Origin: Simkania sp.
GTDB lineage: Bacteria; Chlamydiota; Chlamydiia; Chlamydiales; Rhabdochlamydiaceae
Reading direction: 5' to 3'
Length of the DNA stretch: 37,059 bases
Assembly: GCA_018333475.1 (NCBI GenBank)
Contig: JAGXTH010000065.1
Location: forward strand, 1 to 37,059
Part shown: one piece after another, positions 7,067-14,638 of the stretch
Layout: the number at the start of each line of letters is the position of its first letter
Position numbering within the stretch: the first letter of the stretch is position 1
The notes under the pieces: generated by a model
Database searches by the model: none
The model's input: only the letters and a program-made list of their open reading frames with translations
What the model was told of the DNA's origin: nothing
Program-made: the position numbers and the translations under genes

Positions 7067-8455
7067 TTATTGTACCAAAGTTGGTGGCAACATGGTCCTC
7101 AAGCCTATATTTTCATAAAGACTGCGTTTTCTGTAGTATTTGATTTTACCTGGGAACACTGTGTTCAAGTCCCGCAACAACCAATCAATTTGACCCCGAT
7201 CCAGCCCCATCGTATTATGCAGTCGAGCATATAAATCCTGTCGAGAACAAGACTGTGGCTTATCGTTAAACTCGATCTCGACAGGAAATCTTTGTCCATT
7301 ATTACAACAGGAATGGAGAATCAGATGGTCTTGGATAAATTCCCAAAGTCTGGGGTTTCCGCTAGTCTGGAAATTTTTGACGTGTTCCACAGAACTTGTT
7401 TCGTCGAATTGTTGATTTGTTCGCAATCTAACCAAGCCTTCTACCGCCCAATTGATAATCCCCGTCATTTCGGATGCCAATTTTGTGTCAAGCTCTTTAT
7501 CAGCCTCGGCTTCAAAACTTTTTTCATGTTGAAGCATCAACGTGCGACTTGGCATTGCGCCTGCTGAATCGGCATAGGCTGGAGGCTCGTTTGCCGCCAA
7601 CATGAATCTAACTGGTAGTTTGGCGGAAGTGCCATCTCTATATTTTTTTTCTATAGATACACAATCTTCTCCCACAATCGAATTCATACATTGGATAATG
7701 AGTCGCTTATGATTGGCATTTAGTTCGATCTCACCGACTATAGCCACTAGAGCATTCACGAGCTTGGCTGTGCCATAAGGTCGGGCAAGATCATTCAGAT
7801 CGAAGCCGACAGCATTTTTGCCCATGAGCTTCTCGAAAACCCGTAGAATTGTGCCTTTGCCTCCTCGTTTAACGCCGACCAACATAAGCAATTTTTGGAA
7901 TCTGGTGTCACGAGTCAAGCAATAGCCCATCCATTCTTGCAGTAGATTCTTTTTACCTATATCTCCTTCATAAACCTCGTCGAGAAATTTTAACCAACAG
8001 GGACATGTAGCTTTCGCATCAAAATCAAAATCTAGGCAATAATCACAACAAAAGTTTGGTGTATGTTCAACTAGATTAAAACCATCTAGATTGAGCAATC
8101 CATTGACAAGTGGGATTAAATTTCTTGGGTCTGGCATATCCTTGGGATTACGCCAATAAGGCATAGTTTGTTTTTTGAAATTCAATTCTCCATTGTAAAT
8201 TCCAGGCATGGCATAAATAATTGGAATGGTATTTTTTACTGTATGATTTTTCTGACCCAGCCCTTTTTTTCGTAACCAATGGCGGAAATAATTTTCAAGT
8301 TCCTCTTCCAACATTAGGCAATACTTGTTACCATCGTAGAAGTAAATTTCACCATCATGGCAAAGAGGATGTTTGTCAGAGATTTCATCAACGAACTCAT
8401 CAGCTAACTGATCGAATAACGTGAGTGCTGTGGGATCAACTTTCTTGCGAGGCAT
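7067..8455 (-). CDS. D5/P4-type superfamily 3 replicative helicase
   Basis: 462 residues. A D5-N-like region (about 60-190, with VNGLLNLDGF and a CDYC...CPCW Cys cluster at 137-153) precedes a superfamily 3 ATPase: Walker A GVKRGGKGT (194-202), Walker B VAIVGEIE (237-244), motif C VRFMLAANEPP (282-292) and Arg304 as probable arginine finger. A C-terminal winged-helix-like part follows. These proteins form hexamers that unwind the origin for the partner primase. AGGAAG precedes the ATG, and the gene starts 2 nt after the primase-polymerase stop, so the two are co-translated. The usual fused primase-helicase is here split into two genes. Confidence 0.87.
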   Translation of the reverse strand: MPRKKVDPTALTLFDQLADEFVDEISDKHPLCHDGEIYFYDGNKYCLMLEEELENYFRHWLRKKGLGQKNHTVKNTIPIIYAMPGIYNGELNFKKQTMPYWRNPKDMPDPRNLIPLVNGLLNLDGFNLVEHTPNFCCDYCLDFDFDAKATCPCWLKFLDEVYEGDIGKKNLLQEWMGYCLTRDTRFQKLLMLVGVKRGGKGTILRVFEKLMGKNAVGFDLNDLARPYGTAKLVNALVAIVGEIELNANHKRLIIQCMNSIVGEDCVSIEKKYRDGTSAKLPVRFMLAANEPPAYADSAGAMPSRTLMLQHEKSFEAEADKELDTKLASEMTGIINWAVEGLVRLRTNQQFDETSSVEHVKNFQTSGNPRLWEFIQDHLILHSCCNNGQRFPVEIEFNDKPQSCSRQDLYARLHNTMGLDRGQIDWLLRDLNTVFPGKIKYYRKRSLYENIGLRTMLPPTLVQ

Positions 8456-8457
8456 AT

Positions 8458-9408
8458 TTACTTCCTAAAAAATGAGTTAAGTTTTTCTTCGAGTGCGACT
8501 GATTTGAGGCGATTGACCTCTGCGAACGCCGCAGGATAATCTCCCTCAAAATTCAAGGCTGTCCAAACTGCGAATTTGGAATAACCTTGGGATGGCTCTA
8601 GCCCTGGTACTGAACTAGAGAATAGATAAAAGACTTGATCGAGAGTGCTTGCGGAGACGCCCTTATATTTGCCTGGGCGTCTCCAATGATTGTCGGATAA
8701 TTCAACCCAGCCATGCGGTTCAAGAATTGAGTTCCAACTCATACGCATGAAAAAATTGCTAATTGGATCGGAACCAAAGTCAATTTCAGAGGAACCTTTG
8801 GGTTCCTTCTTTTTAACTTGCACCTGATTAAAAGTTTTGGCTAGATCGCAGAGTGCCAGTAAATCGCCAGGATTTTTGTCTTGGAGCGAGAATAAATCTC
8901 GTTGTAGCCATTTGCGATCAGAAAAAAGCGGTGAGGGACAAAGGCAATACTTATTGAAGCCCAAAAGTTCTATGTTTACCAATTCATTTGCTGGAACATT
9001 GGCATTGCGTGATAAAACCTCGTGTCGAACAATATGATTTGGAACTCGTAGCCAGATGTGAAAACCCTTGCGAGTTTTTTCTATGCCGCAGCCCTTTAGT
9101 CGATCTCCTGCCTGCTTGCAAAACGGGACAAACGATCTTTCCTGTTGATGATCGAAATCTAGAACATAGACTGGATTAAGATAGCCGCAAAGGATGGCAA
9201 TTCGAGAATCGCACATGGCGTTTCGGATATTAGGCCAATGCAATCGAGGCCCAGAATGGTTATATGTCGAAACATTGGGAGTTTTGTCACGAGCATGAAT
9301 TGGCAGAATCGCCCATCCCGCCTCCCAAAGTTTCCAAGCAAATTCCCAATTTTGTTTTTCTAGGGACTTGCAATTTGTATCGAGTTGGTCTATACTATCA
9401 GTAGACAT
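8458..9408 (-). CDS. Bifunctional primase-polymerase (archaeo-eukaryotic primase superfamily)
   Basis: 316 residues with the prim-pol core: GWAILPIHARDKTPNV (31-46), the catalytic VLDFD (82-86, the metal-binding Asp84 and Asp86), KGFHIWLRV (114-122, His117) and NIELLGFNKYCLCPSP (145-160). The C-terminal third (about 215-310) resembles the small helical domain that links these primases to their helicase. It would make primers, and perhaps extend them, at the origin with the adjacent helicase. No other DNA polymerase is visible, so elongation probably relies on the host. GAAAGGA precedes the ATG at 9408. Confidence 0.85.
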   Translation of the reverse strand: MSTDSIDQLDTNCKSLEKQNWEFAWKLWEAGWAILPIHARDKTPNVSTYNHSGPRLHWPNIRNAMCDSRIAILCGYLNPVYVLDFDHQQERSFVPFCKQAGDRLKGCGIEKTRKGFHIWLRVPNHIVRHEVLSRNANVPANELVNIELLGFNKYCLCPSPLFSDRKWLQRDLFSLQDKNPGDLLALCDLAKTFNQVQVKKKEPKGSSEIDFGSDPISNFFMRMSWNSILEPHGWVELSDNHWRRPGKYKGVSASTLDQVFYLFSSSVPGLEPSQGYSKFAVWTALNFEGDYPAAFAEVNRLKSVALEEKLNSFFRK

Positions 9409-9486
9409 TAAATGATCCTTTCGGGGTTGTTGATGTAGTTTCCTGAAAATCAGTGATACACCCTTTCGCTGATAATCTCCTCAAAT

Positions 9487-9523
9487 AAACACCCGCCTTC
9501 TTGTCCAACAAAGGCGGGTGTTT
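9487..9523. terminator. Bidirectional rho-independent terminator
   Basis: A 13-bp perfect stem (9487-9499/9511-9523) with an 11-nt loop. The plus-strand side runs into TTTTTT, and the minus-strand side into GTTTATTT. It lies 2 nt past the MerR-like gene and upstream of the primase-polymerase gene, so it would limit read-through between them. Confidence 0.85.
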
Positions 9524-9524
9524 T

Positions 9525-9785
9525 TTATTCACGCACGACAAGTCGCAGTGGCGTGCGATGAAACTCAGACCCAGGTTTACGACCATTTTTCCCCGGCGTA
9601 TATCCGACCTCAGCCACAACCTTTTTGATTTGTGCCTGCTGCTCAAGACTATAAAATGGCGTTTTCCCAATCCAGAGTTCACCTGCGGGGATAATCCCAC
9701 AACTGCGGTAGAAGCCCCACACAGAGGGGCTTATTCCTAGATTTTTAGCAACTTCTCGACCCAAAAGATGTGTTTGCATATTCAT
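9525..9785 (-). CDS. MerR-like winged-helix DNA-binding protein
   Basis: 86 residues. LLGREVAKNLGISPSVWGFYRSCGIIP matches the helix-turn-helix of MerR/excisionase-like proteins (R-E-x-A...LGIS...-Y/F-R-x-x-G-I-I-P). It is followed by a wing-like FYSLEQQAQIKKVV segment and a basic tail. It lacks the long dimerisation helix of classical MerR. It is the first gene of the leftward replication block, with a divergent plus-strand unit beyond it, so a local transcription regulator is the likely role. Confidence 0.6.
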   Translation of the reverse strand: MNMQTHLLGREVAKNLGISPSVWGFYRSCGIIPAGELWIGKTPFYSLEQQAQIKKVVAEVGYTPGKNGRKPGSEFHRTPLRLVVRE

Positions 9786-9831
9786 ATAAATAGTTACGTT
9801 CCTTTTGTTTTTCTAGGAAAATCGAAAATAC

Positions 9832-9927
9832 ACACTAGATAAGAAAGCTCAATCCCATGTGGTTGAGAACTCCTTTCTAGAGTGTAAGTTGCCAGAAGCC
9901 CAGGCTAACCCCTGGGCTTCATTTTTT
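9832..9927 (+). ncRNA. Possible small structured RNA or attenuator
   Basis: In the gap between divergent genes, an imperfect hairpin (9832-9852 pairing with 9863-9885; ACACT and CTCAA arms) is followed at once by a strong terminator hairpin (9895-9904/9911-9920) with TTTTTT at 9922-9927. No reading frame precedes this terminator on the plus strand. It therefore ends either a small RNA of about 100 nt or a leader that attenuates the genes at 9984 and 10210. No clear promoter was found. Confidence 0.4.
9895..9927 (+). terminator. Rho-independent terminator
   Basis: A 10-bp GC-rich stem (GAAGCCCAGG/CCTGGGCTTC), a 6-nt loop and six T's on the plus strand. Nine of the stem base pairs are identical to the terminator at 23512-23534. 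Confidence 0.8.
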
Positions 9928-9983
9928 GCTAATCAAAATCTAGCAATTTCTAGCAATCAAAACAATAGCATCCATACTCTTTT

Positions 9984-10181
9984 ATGTCTATGAGAGACAA
10001 ATTGAATTTATGGTTCACGAGAATACCAATCATTTCAGCCAGTACAACCAGCCGAGGCAAATTGAAATTCTTGGGAAACATGTTGGAGCAAATGATTGAA
10101 ACTCAACGACCTCCGAGTGTTGCCCAAGAGAAACTTTTGTTGCAATGGTGGAAGCACGCTGAAAGAAAAAGAATCAAGTGA
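9984..10181 (+). CDS. Small hypothetical protein
   Basis: 65 residues, basic (ending WWKHAERKRIK), with an N-terminal amphipathic part and a predicted helical C-terminal half. It has no recognised domain and no clear ribosome binding site; two ATGs (9984, 9990) are possible starts. It precedes the nuclease-glycosyltransferase fusion by 28 bp on the same strand, so the two may be co-transcribed. Confidence 0.4.
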   Translation: MSMRDKLNLWFTRIPIISASTTSRGKLKFLGNMLEQMIETQRPPSVAQEKLLLQWWKHAERKRIK

Positions 10182-10209
10182 TCGAAGAAGCTAGAAAAGG
10201 TTTACTCGA

Positions 10210-12228
10210 ATGAATGAATTACAAATTGGCAAGGCTGGAGAATATCTTGTCTGTGCTGACTTAATTATGCAAGGGTATGTTGCATTCCCATCGGAACAAG
10301 GATTGCCATTTGATGTAGTCGTCGATGTGAATGGGAAGTTAATTAAGGTACAGGTGAAGACAACGCTGGAATATAAGCCCTTTAATGGCTGCATAGGTTA
10401 TGTTTACCATGTCAAACAATGCGGTAAACATGGAAGGCAAACTTATAGAACCCAAGATGTTGATATTTTTGCGCTTGTAGCTCTTGATAAACGGCTCATT
10501 GGTTATGCTCTACCTTCACAGATGAAGACAACCATGTTTTTTCGCATACCTGATTTTGTTTATCCGGCAGATAAGGCTCGGACTCAGCGTGTTGAGAGAG
10601 ATACTAGAATAAATGAATTAGTGAAATCGGGGATGCCTAAAAGAGATATAGACAGATTGCTTGGTCTTAGATTAGGAACAACATCAAACATTTTGGCGAA
10701 GCCCATAAACAATCACAAAAGAAACATGTTTGGAAAACGACAACTGGTAGTAAGAAAAGCTCCCGCCACCGATCCTCAATATGAACAGCGGCCCACGAGG
10801 ACAATTCGTCTACGGCCTCGCTGCTTAGCCCAAGCCCCTGAACAGATGCTCAAGATAAATCATGGAGCAGGCGGCATAGGTGACGCCCTGTTGGGCCTCA
10901 CGATTACTCGTGGCCTGCAAGCCCAAGGTTATCAAATTGCTTATGCAGTTTCTCCTCTGGCCCAACCCTTTGTAGCCCTTTTTGAGGGTTGCGATTTCTT
11001 GGCGGAACACAAGCATGACGCCAATCAAATTGAATATCCTGATGAGAACTTACAAATCAATGTCGGTTACACTATCGAATGCAAGGAAAAATGTGGCAAT
11101 GGGTTGATTCCAAGATGGAAGAGATACGCAGATAATCTGGAATACTCTGGAGAACCTATAATCCCAGAGTTAAGGGATCGGAGGGGGATTGAAGAGTTAG
11201 GGCTGTCTTTCAAAGACAAGGTAATTCTTGCCCCATTTTCCACCTGGGAAGCACGGGCTTGGCGTATCGAGAGTTGGCTGACGTTGAATCATTTGCTTCA
11301 ATCAAAAGGATATGAAACTGTCGTCATCAGCCAGAAGCATAAAAAGCTAGAGTTATTCAAAAATACAGAGATTGTGGAAGAGGCCACTGCCGCCAAGGTG
11401 GCGGGAGTTCTGCTTAACGCCGCAGCCTGTGTGGCCTGTGACTCGGGGATGAGCCACCTCGCAGGATTGCTTGGTACATCCTGCATCACCTTATGCGGAC
11501 AAACCACTGGAAAAGATATTTTTGGTTTGTATCCCAGCGTGAAAAGCATCCAAGGTTCTTTGTTGTGTAATGGATGCTGGTGGAACGAGCCGCCGTATGA
11601 CCATCATGCCTGTGGTCATTGCTGTGCGAATTTGCAATCAATTACACCAAGTCAAGTTTTGCACGAGATAGATCAGATTTGTTTGCCAAAATTTGCCAAG
11701 GACGAGGCGGTAATTTGTCGAGGAAAATTGGCGGTGGTTCGGGATTGTTTAATGGAAGTGAAACATCTGGAGGGGGATGTTGGGGAGTTTGGTGTCTATC
11801 GTGGGGGCGTGGCGGCGTTCATCCAGCATTACTTGCCAAACGATCAGCTTCATCTCTATGACACGTTCTGCGGTATGCCTTTTGGCGATAAACATCCTGG
11901 GGGTCGTCACCGAGCGGGAGATTTCGCAGGATGTAGCATGGAACAAGTGAAAAGTTTAGTCCCCAAGGCAAAATTATATCCAGGTGTCTTTCCCAATTAT
12001 GCGTTGCCGGATGTGAAATATAAGTTCACCCATCAGGATTTTGATCTTCAACAAAGTGCAGAAGCGGCTTTTGTCTATAGCAAACCGAGACAAGTTCCTG
12101 GTTCATTGATGTTGATCGACGATTTTGGATGGGAAAATTGTCCTGGCATAAAGGTAGCTGTGGCGAAATGTTTCCCAGGCTCCTCGATTGAGCGACCCTC
12201 GGAATATCAGGCACTTATCAGGTTTTAA
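10210..12228 (+). CDS. Three-domain fusion: PD-(D/E)XK nuclease, GT9-like glycosyltransferase, TylF-like methyltransferase
   Basis: 672 residues in one uninterrupted frame. Residues 1-125 resemble the PD-(D/E)XK nuclease of group I intron homing enzymes: GKAGEYLV (Glu11), PFDVVVD (Asp35) and KVQVKTT (Gln48, Lys50). Residues 133-162 form a helix-turn-helix-like linker. Residues 213-490 resemble GT9 (heptosyltransferase-like) enzymes: HGAGGIGDALL at the start of the first Rossmann domain, ACDSGMSHLAGLLG in the second, then a CxxC...CGHC cluster (453-471). Residues 505-672 resemble TylF/macrocin O-methyltransferases: VGEFGVYRGG (524-533), LYDTFCGMP, the HQDFD motif and LIDDFG (635-640, metal-binding acids). 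The last two domains suggest sugar transfer and O-methylation of a surface glycan. A nuclease joined to them is unexpected. AGAAAAGG lies 9 nt before the ATG. Confidence 0.8.
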   Translation: MNELQIGKAGEYLVCADLIMQGYVAFPSEQGLPFDVVVDVNGKLIKVQVKTTLEYKPFNGCIGYVYHVKQCGKHGRQTYRTQDVDIFALVALDKRLIGYALPSQMKTTMFFRIPDFVYPADKARTQRVERDTRINELVKSGMPKRDIDRLLGLRLGTTSNILAKPINNHKRNMFGKRQLVVRKAPATDPQYEQRPTRTIRLRPRCLAQAPEQMLKINHGAGGIGDALLGLTITRGLQAQGYQIAYAVSPLAQPFVALFEGCDFLAEHKHDANQIEYPDENLQINVGYTIECKEKCGNGLIPRWKRYADNLEYSGEPIIPELRDRRGIEELGLSFKDKVILAPFSTWEARAWRIESWLTLNHLLQSKGYETVVISQKHKKLELFKNTEIVEEATAAKVAGVLLNAAACVACDSGMSHLAGLLGTSCITLCGQTTGKDIFGLYPSVKSIQGSLLCNGCWWNEPPYDHHACGHCCANLQSITPSQVLHEIDQICLPKFAKDEAVICRGKLAVVRDCLMEVKHLEGDVGEFGVYRGGVAAFIQHYLPNDQLHLYDTFCGMPFGDKHPGGRHRAGDFAGCSMEQVKSLVPKAKLYPGVFPNYALPDVKYKFTHQDFDLQQSAEAAFVYSKPRQVPGSLMLIDDFGWENCPGIKVAVAKCFPGSSIERPSEYQALIRF

Positions 12229-12281
12229 TCATTATCATCTTAGTGATGATTAAAATTGCAAAGTATTGTTGCAAACTCTGG

Positions 12282-12309
12282 TTGACAATCCACTTTTTCG
12301 GCGTATAGT
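12282..12309 (+). promoter_or_regulatory. Strong sigma70-like promoter
   Basis: TTGACA (12282-12287), a 16-nt spacer and TATAGT (12304-12309). The expected transcript starts near 12316, just before the AAAGGA ribosome binding site of the GTG-start gene at 12331, so the leader is very short. This is the best consensus promoter in the window. It lies after a weak 10-bp hairpin that overlaps the end of the fusion gene. Confidence 0.75.
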
Positions 12310-12330
12310 GATTGTAGAAAGGACTCCGAC

Positions 12331-12621
12331 GTGGAATCTTGGCAACATCAACTAGAGAAGCAAAAGGAACCGCCGATGACCTTGGCTGAATTTGAAAGGC
12401 GTCTTGAGGATCGAGGTTGGCACTGCAAGATTAGCAGTCGTCTGATAAAATCGCCCTCCCGGATTGATTTTGAGCATGGAACCGTTACCTTGAGTTATGC
12501 CTATCTCAATGCGTTTGACGAGGGCAATCTGGAGGAATCTCCCCATACTGCCAAGGAAATGTTCGAGCAAATTCTTTTTGACATCATGCCTGCCAAAACG
12601 ACCCTCACTATTGTTGGGTAA
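12331..12621 (+). CDS. Hypothetical protein, first gene of the promoter-terminator cassette
   Basis: 96 residues starting with GTG, chosen because AAAGGA sits about 8 nt upstream. An internal ATG at 12376 is the alternative. An N-terminal charged helix (TLAEFERRLEDRGW) is followed by a beta-rich middle and a helical segment. Family not recognised. It is a soluble cytoplasmic protein by composition. Confidence 0.6.
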   Translation: MESWQHQLEKQKEPPMTLAEFERRLEDRGWHCKISSRLIKSPSRIDFEHGTVTLSYAYLNAFDEGNLEESPHTAKEMFEQILFDIMPAKTTLTIVG

Positions 12622-12823
12622 TCACATCCGTCTCTACAAGACCAAATCTGAATTGCTTTGGGAACTGCTCAAGAAGCAATCCAAAGTCCCTTCCCGCCCT
12701 GAACTGCGAAGGCTTTTTGAGGCAGCTTATCAGCAAAACATAAGTGACGCCCTGATGTCTCGTGTCGTAAATCTGTGGGAGAAGTGCATATCTCAACCGA
12801 CTATTTCTACAAAGGAGATGTGA
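12611..12823 (+). CDS. Hypothetical helical protein (TTG start, coupled)
   Basis: About 70 residues. The likely start is the TTG at 12611, inside the last codons of the preceding gene, so expression depends on coupling. The frame stays open further upstream, where it overlaps the preceding gene. The segment KSELLWELLKKQ...PSRPELRRLFEAAYQQ is strongly helical. Its last codons carry the AAGGAG ribosome binding site of the next gene. The C-terminal VVNLWE segment is repeated in a remnant at 13053-13115. Confidence 0.4.
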   Translation: MLGNHIRLYKTKSELLWELLKKQSKVPSRPELRRLFEAAYQQNISDALMSRVVNLWEKCISQPTISTKEM

Positions 12824-12824
12824 A

Positions 12825-13052
12825 ATGAAAATGACATTTGATGATGCTTATGAACTGTATTTTGGCAGCCACCTTGACCCCTATCATAAGCTACATCCTC
12901 TTGAGGCTCTTTGTTTCCAGGCCAATGGCCGCTGGTATCTTGAGGGGTCTGCTGGGTATCTTGCTACCGTGCTGAACACTGGCGAGGTTATATACGACGA
13001 GGATGATTATTTAGGAGCGCAAGAAATCAACAGCCAAGAAGCCATGCCCTGA
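12825..13052 (+). CDS. Small hypothetical protein
   Basis: 75 residues, acidic, with several aromatic residues (YELYFGSHLDPYHK, GRWYLEGSAG). It has an excellent AAGGAG site 8 nt before the ATG. Not recognised. Middle gene of the plus-strand cassette. Confidence 0.6.
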   Translation: MKMTFDDAYELYFGSHLDPYHKLHPLEALCFQANGRWYLEGSAGYLATVLNTGEVIYDEDDYLGAQEINSQEAMP

Positions 13053-13115
13053 GTCGTAAATCTGTGGGAACAACATGTGGAAAATCCGCCCTCGACTAAA
13101 ACTGGTGAGAAATGA
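13053..13115 (+). pseudogene. Remnant of a duplicated gene end (VVNLWE tail)
   Basis: The 17 bases at 13053-13069 are identical to 12764-12780. Both encode VVNLWE in frame, and both then run through a similar Pro/Ser/Thr/Lys-rich tail to a stop next to the following gene's ATG. The second copy has no start of its own. It looks like the 3' end of a paralogue left behind, kept perhaps because it supplies the ribosome binding site for the gene at 13112. Confidence 0.35.
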
Positions 13116-13405
13116 AGACCTTCCTCTGGACAATTTTGATTTTGTTTTGTTCGACTGCAAATGCGCAGGTGAGTTCAAGTTACAGGGCGTCTCATACGCC
13201 TTTCGGCTCCAGTTCGAGCAGAACTCAAACGCAAATCATTCGAGGAAAAAACGGTTTAATCGAAGGCACCGCCACCACTCATAGTCATTCCAGCACCACC
13301 ATCTACCGCAATCAATTTGGTCGCATTACTGGCACGGCCAACAGGGGCAAAACAACTACTGTGTTTCGAGATTCTCACGGGAAAATTATAGGGAGTGTGA
13401 AGTGA
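13112..13405 (+). CDS. Secreted protein with three short repeats
   Basis: 97 residues. The N-terminus (KTFLWTILILFCSTANAQ) is a textbook Sec signal peptide with an ANA-Q cleavage site. The mature part is Ser/Thr-rich and has three imperfect repeats of the form (I/Y/F)R-x-x-x-G-x-I-x-G: RGKNGLIEGTA, RNQFGRITGTA and RDSHGKIIGSV. It probably acts in the periplasm or outside the cell. It overlaps the next gene by four bases. Confidence 0.65.
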   Translation: MKTFLWTILILFCSTANAQVSSSYRASHTPFGSSSSRTQTQIIRGKNGLIEGTATTHSHSSTTIYRNQFGRITGTANRGKTTTVFRDSHGKIIGSVK

Positions 13406-13770
13406 CGAAGAAATCAGATCAAAAACTAATCATATTTGCCGTAGCGGGGGTGATTTGCTTTGCCACCCTTCTCGGCTGCATGGGGATTAGTTTTGAAATT
13501 TTTTCAATCCTGCACCGCAAAATCGCCTTGGAACAAACAAAAGCCGAGATTCGAGACGTTTTCAATCCCTCCCTTGCCGAAAAGAAGGCGGCACTCAAAA
13601 AACAGTATAAGGAGACAATGACTAGAGATTATGCCAAATACAAAAGAGAAGACCCTGTAAAGTTTGCCAAGCTAGAAAAGGATTTCAAAAAGGCTGACGC
13701 CGAGTGGTACAAAAAGCTCGATGCCATCAAGACAGACCAACAGTTTGAGACTTTCACACAAGGAAACTAA
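13402..13770 (+). CDS. Membrane-anchored or lipoprotein coiled-coil protein
   Basis: 122 residues from a GTG overlapping the previous stop. A Lys-rich start is followed by one hydrophobic stretch (IIFAVAGVICFATLLGC). TLLGC also fits a lipobox, so it could be a lipoprotein or a single-pass membrane protein. The rest is a highly charged Lys/Glu helix, probably a coiled coil, outside the membrane. The architecture resembles an inner-membrane spanin, but nothing else supports a lysis role. Confidence 0.55.
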   Translation: MTKKSDQKLIIFAVAGVICFATLLGCMGISFEIFSILHRKIALEQTKAEIRDVFNPSLAEKKAALKKQYKETMTRDYAKYKREDPVKFAKLEKDFKKADAEWYKKLDAIKTDQQFETFTQGN

Positions 13771-13772
13771 CC

Positions 13773-14306
13773 ATGTTCTCTCTCGTCCTTTTGCTTGCAC
13801 TCACAGCCCCTCCTGAGCAATCTAAAGGCTTCGATCCCATCGAAACTTGGGTATCCAAGGCCGCAGCCTGTGCCTCCGAAGGGGTTAGGAGTGCCCCGTA
13901 TGACATCAAAAAACAAGTTCAGGAGAAATACCTCACCGAGCCGCCAAAAGTCCGCTTAGTGGCTCCCACGAGCGGACCAACGGTAGGCGTTCTAGCCCCC
14001 ATGAGTCAGACGGAAGCCAAACACGCCTACTTCCGGTACAAAATTTTCGACATTGAATCGGATTATGAAGGCAAGGCTCAAATCGTCAAGATCGGCAGCA
14101 TTGCCAGCAAAAGGCCGACCAAGTGGATCAAGGGATTGAGGATGGGACAGTTACGGATTGGTGATGAGATTGCTTTCGATGAAGAGACAATCTTTGTATC
14201 CCATCGTGTCTCGGACCTCAAGACACAGGTGACGGATCACGAGTTGCTTGAGGTTCTGGATTGGAAGGAGTGTTTGAAAAGGTATCAGGAACGGATGAAG
14301 AGGTAG
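13773..14306 (+). CDS. Exported hypothetical protein
   Basis: 177 residues. A short hydrophobic N-terminus (FSLVLLLALTAPP) is a probable signal peptide or anchor. The mature region has a helical part with AAACASEGVRSAP and then a beta-rich domain (FRYKIFDIESDYEG to IFVSHRVSDLKTQ). Family not recognised. It is the last gene of the cassette, 28 bp before its terminator. Together with its two upstream neighbours it forms a set of envelope-directed products, which fits a host-modifying or lysis module. Confidence 0.55.
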   Translation: MFSLVLLLALTAPPEQSKGFDPIETWVSKAAACASEGVRSAPYDIKKQVQEKYLTEPPKVRLVAPTSGPTVGVLAPMSQTEAKHAYFRYKIFDIESDYEGKAQIVKIGSIASKRPTKWIKGLRMGQLRIGDEIAFDEETIFVSHRVSDLKTQVTDHELLEVLDWKECLKRYQERMKR

Positions 14307-14333
14307 CCACGCTGAGTCACGGATGACAAAAAG

Positions 14334-14372
14334 AAGACCTCGGCATAGACAACGAGTTTATGCCGAGGTCTT
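14334..14372 (+). terminator. Terminator of the plus-strand cassette
   Basis: A 14-bp perfect stem (14334-14347/14359-14372) with an 11-nt loop, ending in CTTTCT. The T-run is short, but the stem is strong and well placed after the 14306 stop. Confidence 0.7.
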
Positions 14373-14425
14373 TCTGCATACATAGATAACTTGATTTATA
14401 ATACCCAGATCAACTAACTATTTCT

Positions 14426-14638
14426 ATGAAAAACAAATTCATCTGCGAAGGAAAAGCCCAAGCAATTTTAGGGAAAACAAGATTTGCTGACCCAAGAAAA
14501 TTCTTGTTAAGTCATAGGCCCATACCAGACCCCCGAAAATTCTTGATGACCTGCAACGATAATCAGCCTTATCTGTTGACAGAAGATGGTGAATTTCAAC
14601 TGGCTCTTGAGGATGGGACTCCAATCTTGTTGGAATGA
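14426..14638 (+). CDS. Small hypothetical protein with an internal repeat
   Basis: 70 residues with the direct repeat DPRKFLLSHRPIP/DPRKFLMT and an acidic C-terminus. A TATAAT at 14397-14402 could be its -10 box, with no clear -35. Its last 43 bp overlap the end of the sigma-like gene tail-to-tail. Function unknown. It might be a short regulator or a remnant. Confidence 0.4.
   Translation: MKNKFICEGKAQAILGKTRFADPRKFLLSHRPIPDPRKFLMTCNDNQPYLLTEDGEFQLALEDGTPILLE

Noticed and set aside
9398-9700. 100-codon minus-strand frame
   Set aside because: Overlaps the MerR-like gene in another frame and runs through the terminator at 9487-9523.
13402-13770. Inner-membrane spanin
   Set aside because: Topology fits, but there is no partner o-spanin, holin or endolysin nearby and a lipobox reading is equally possible, so the name was not assigned.
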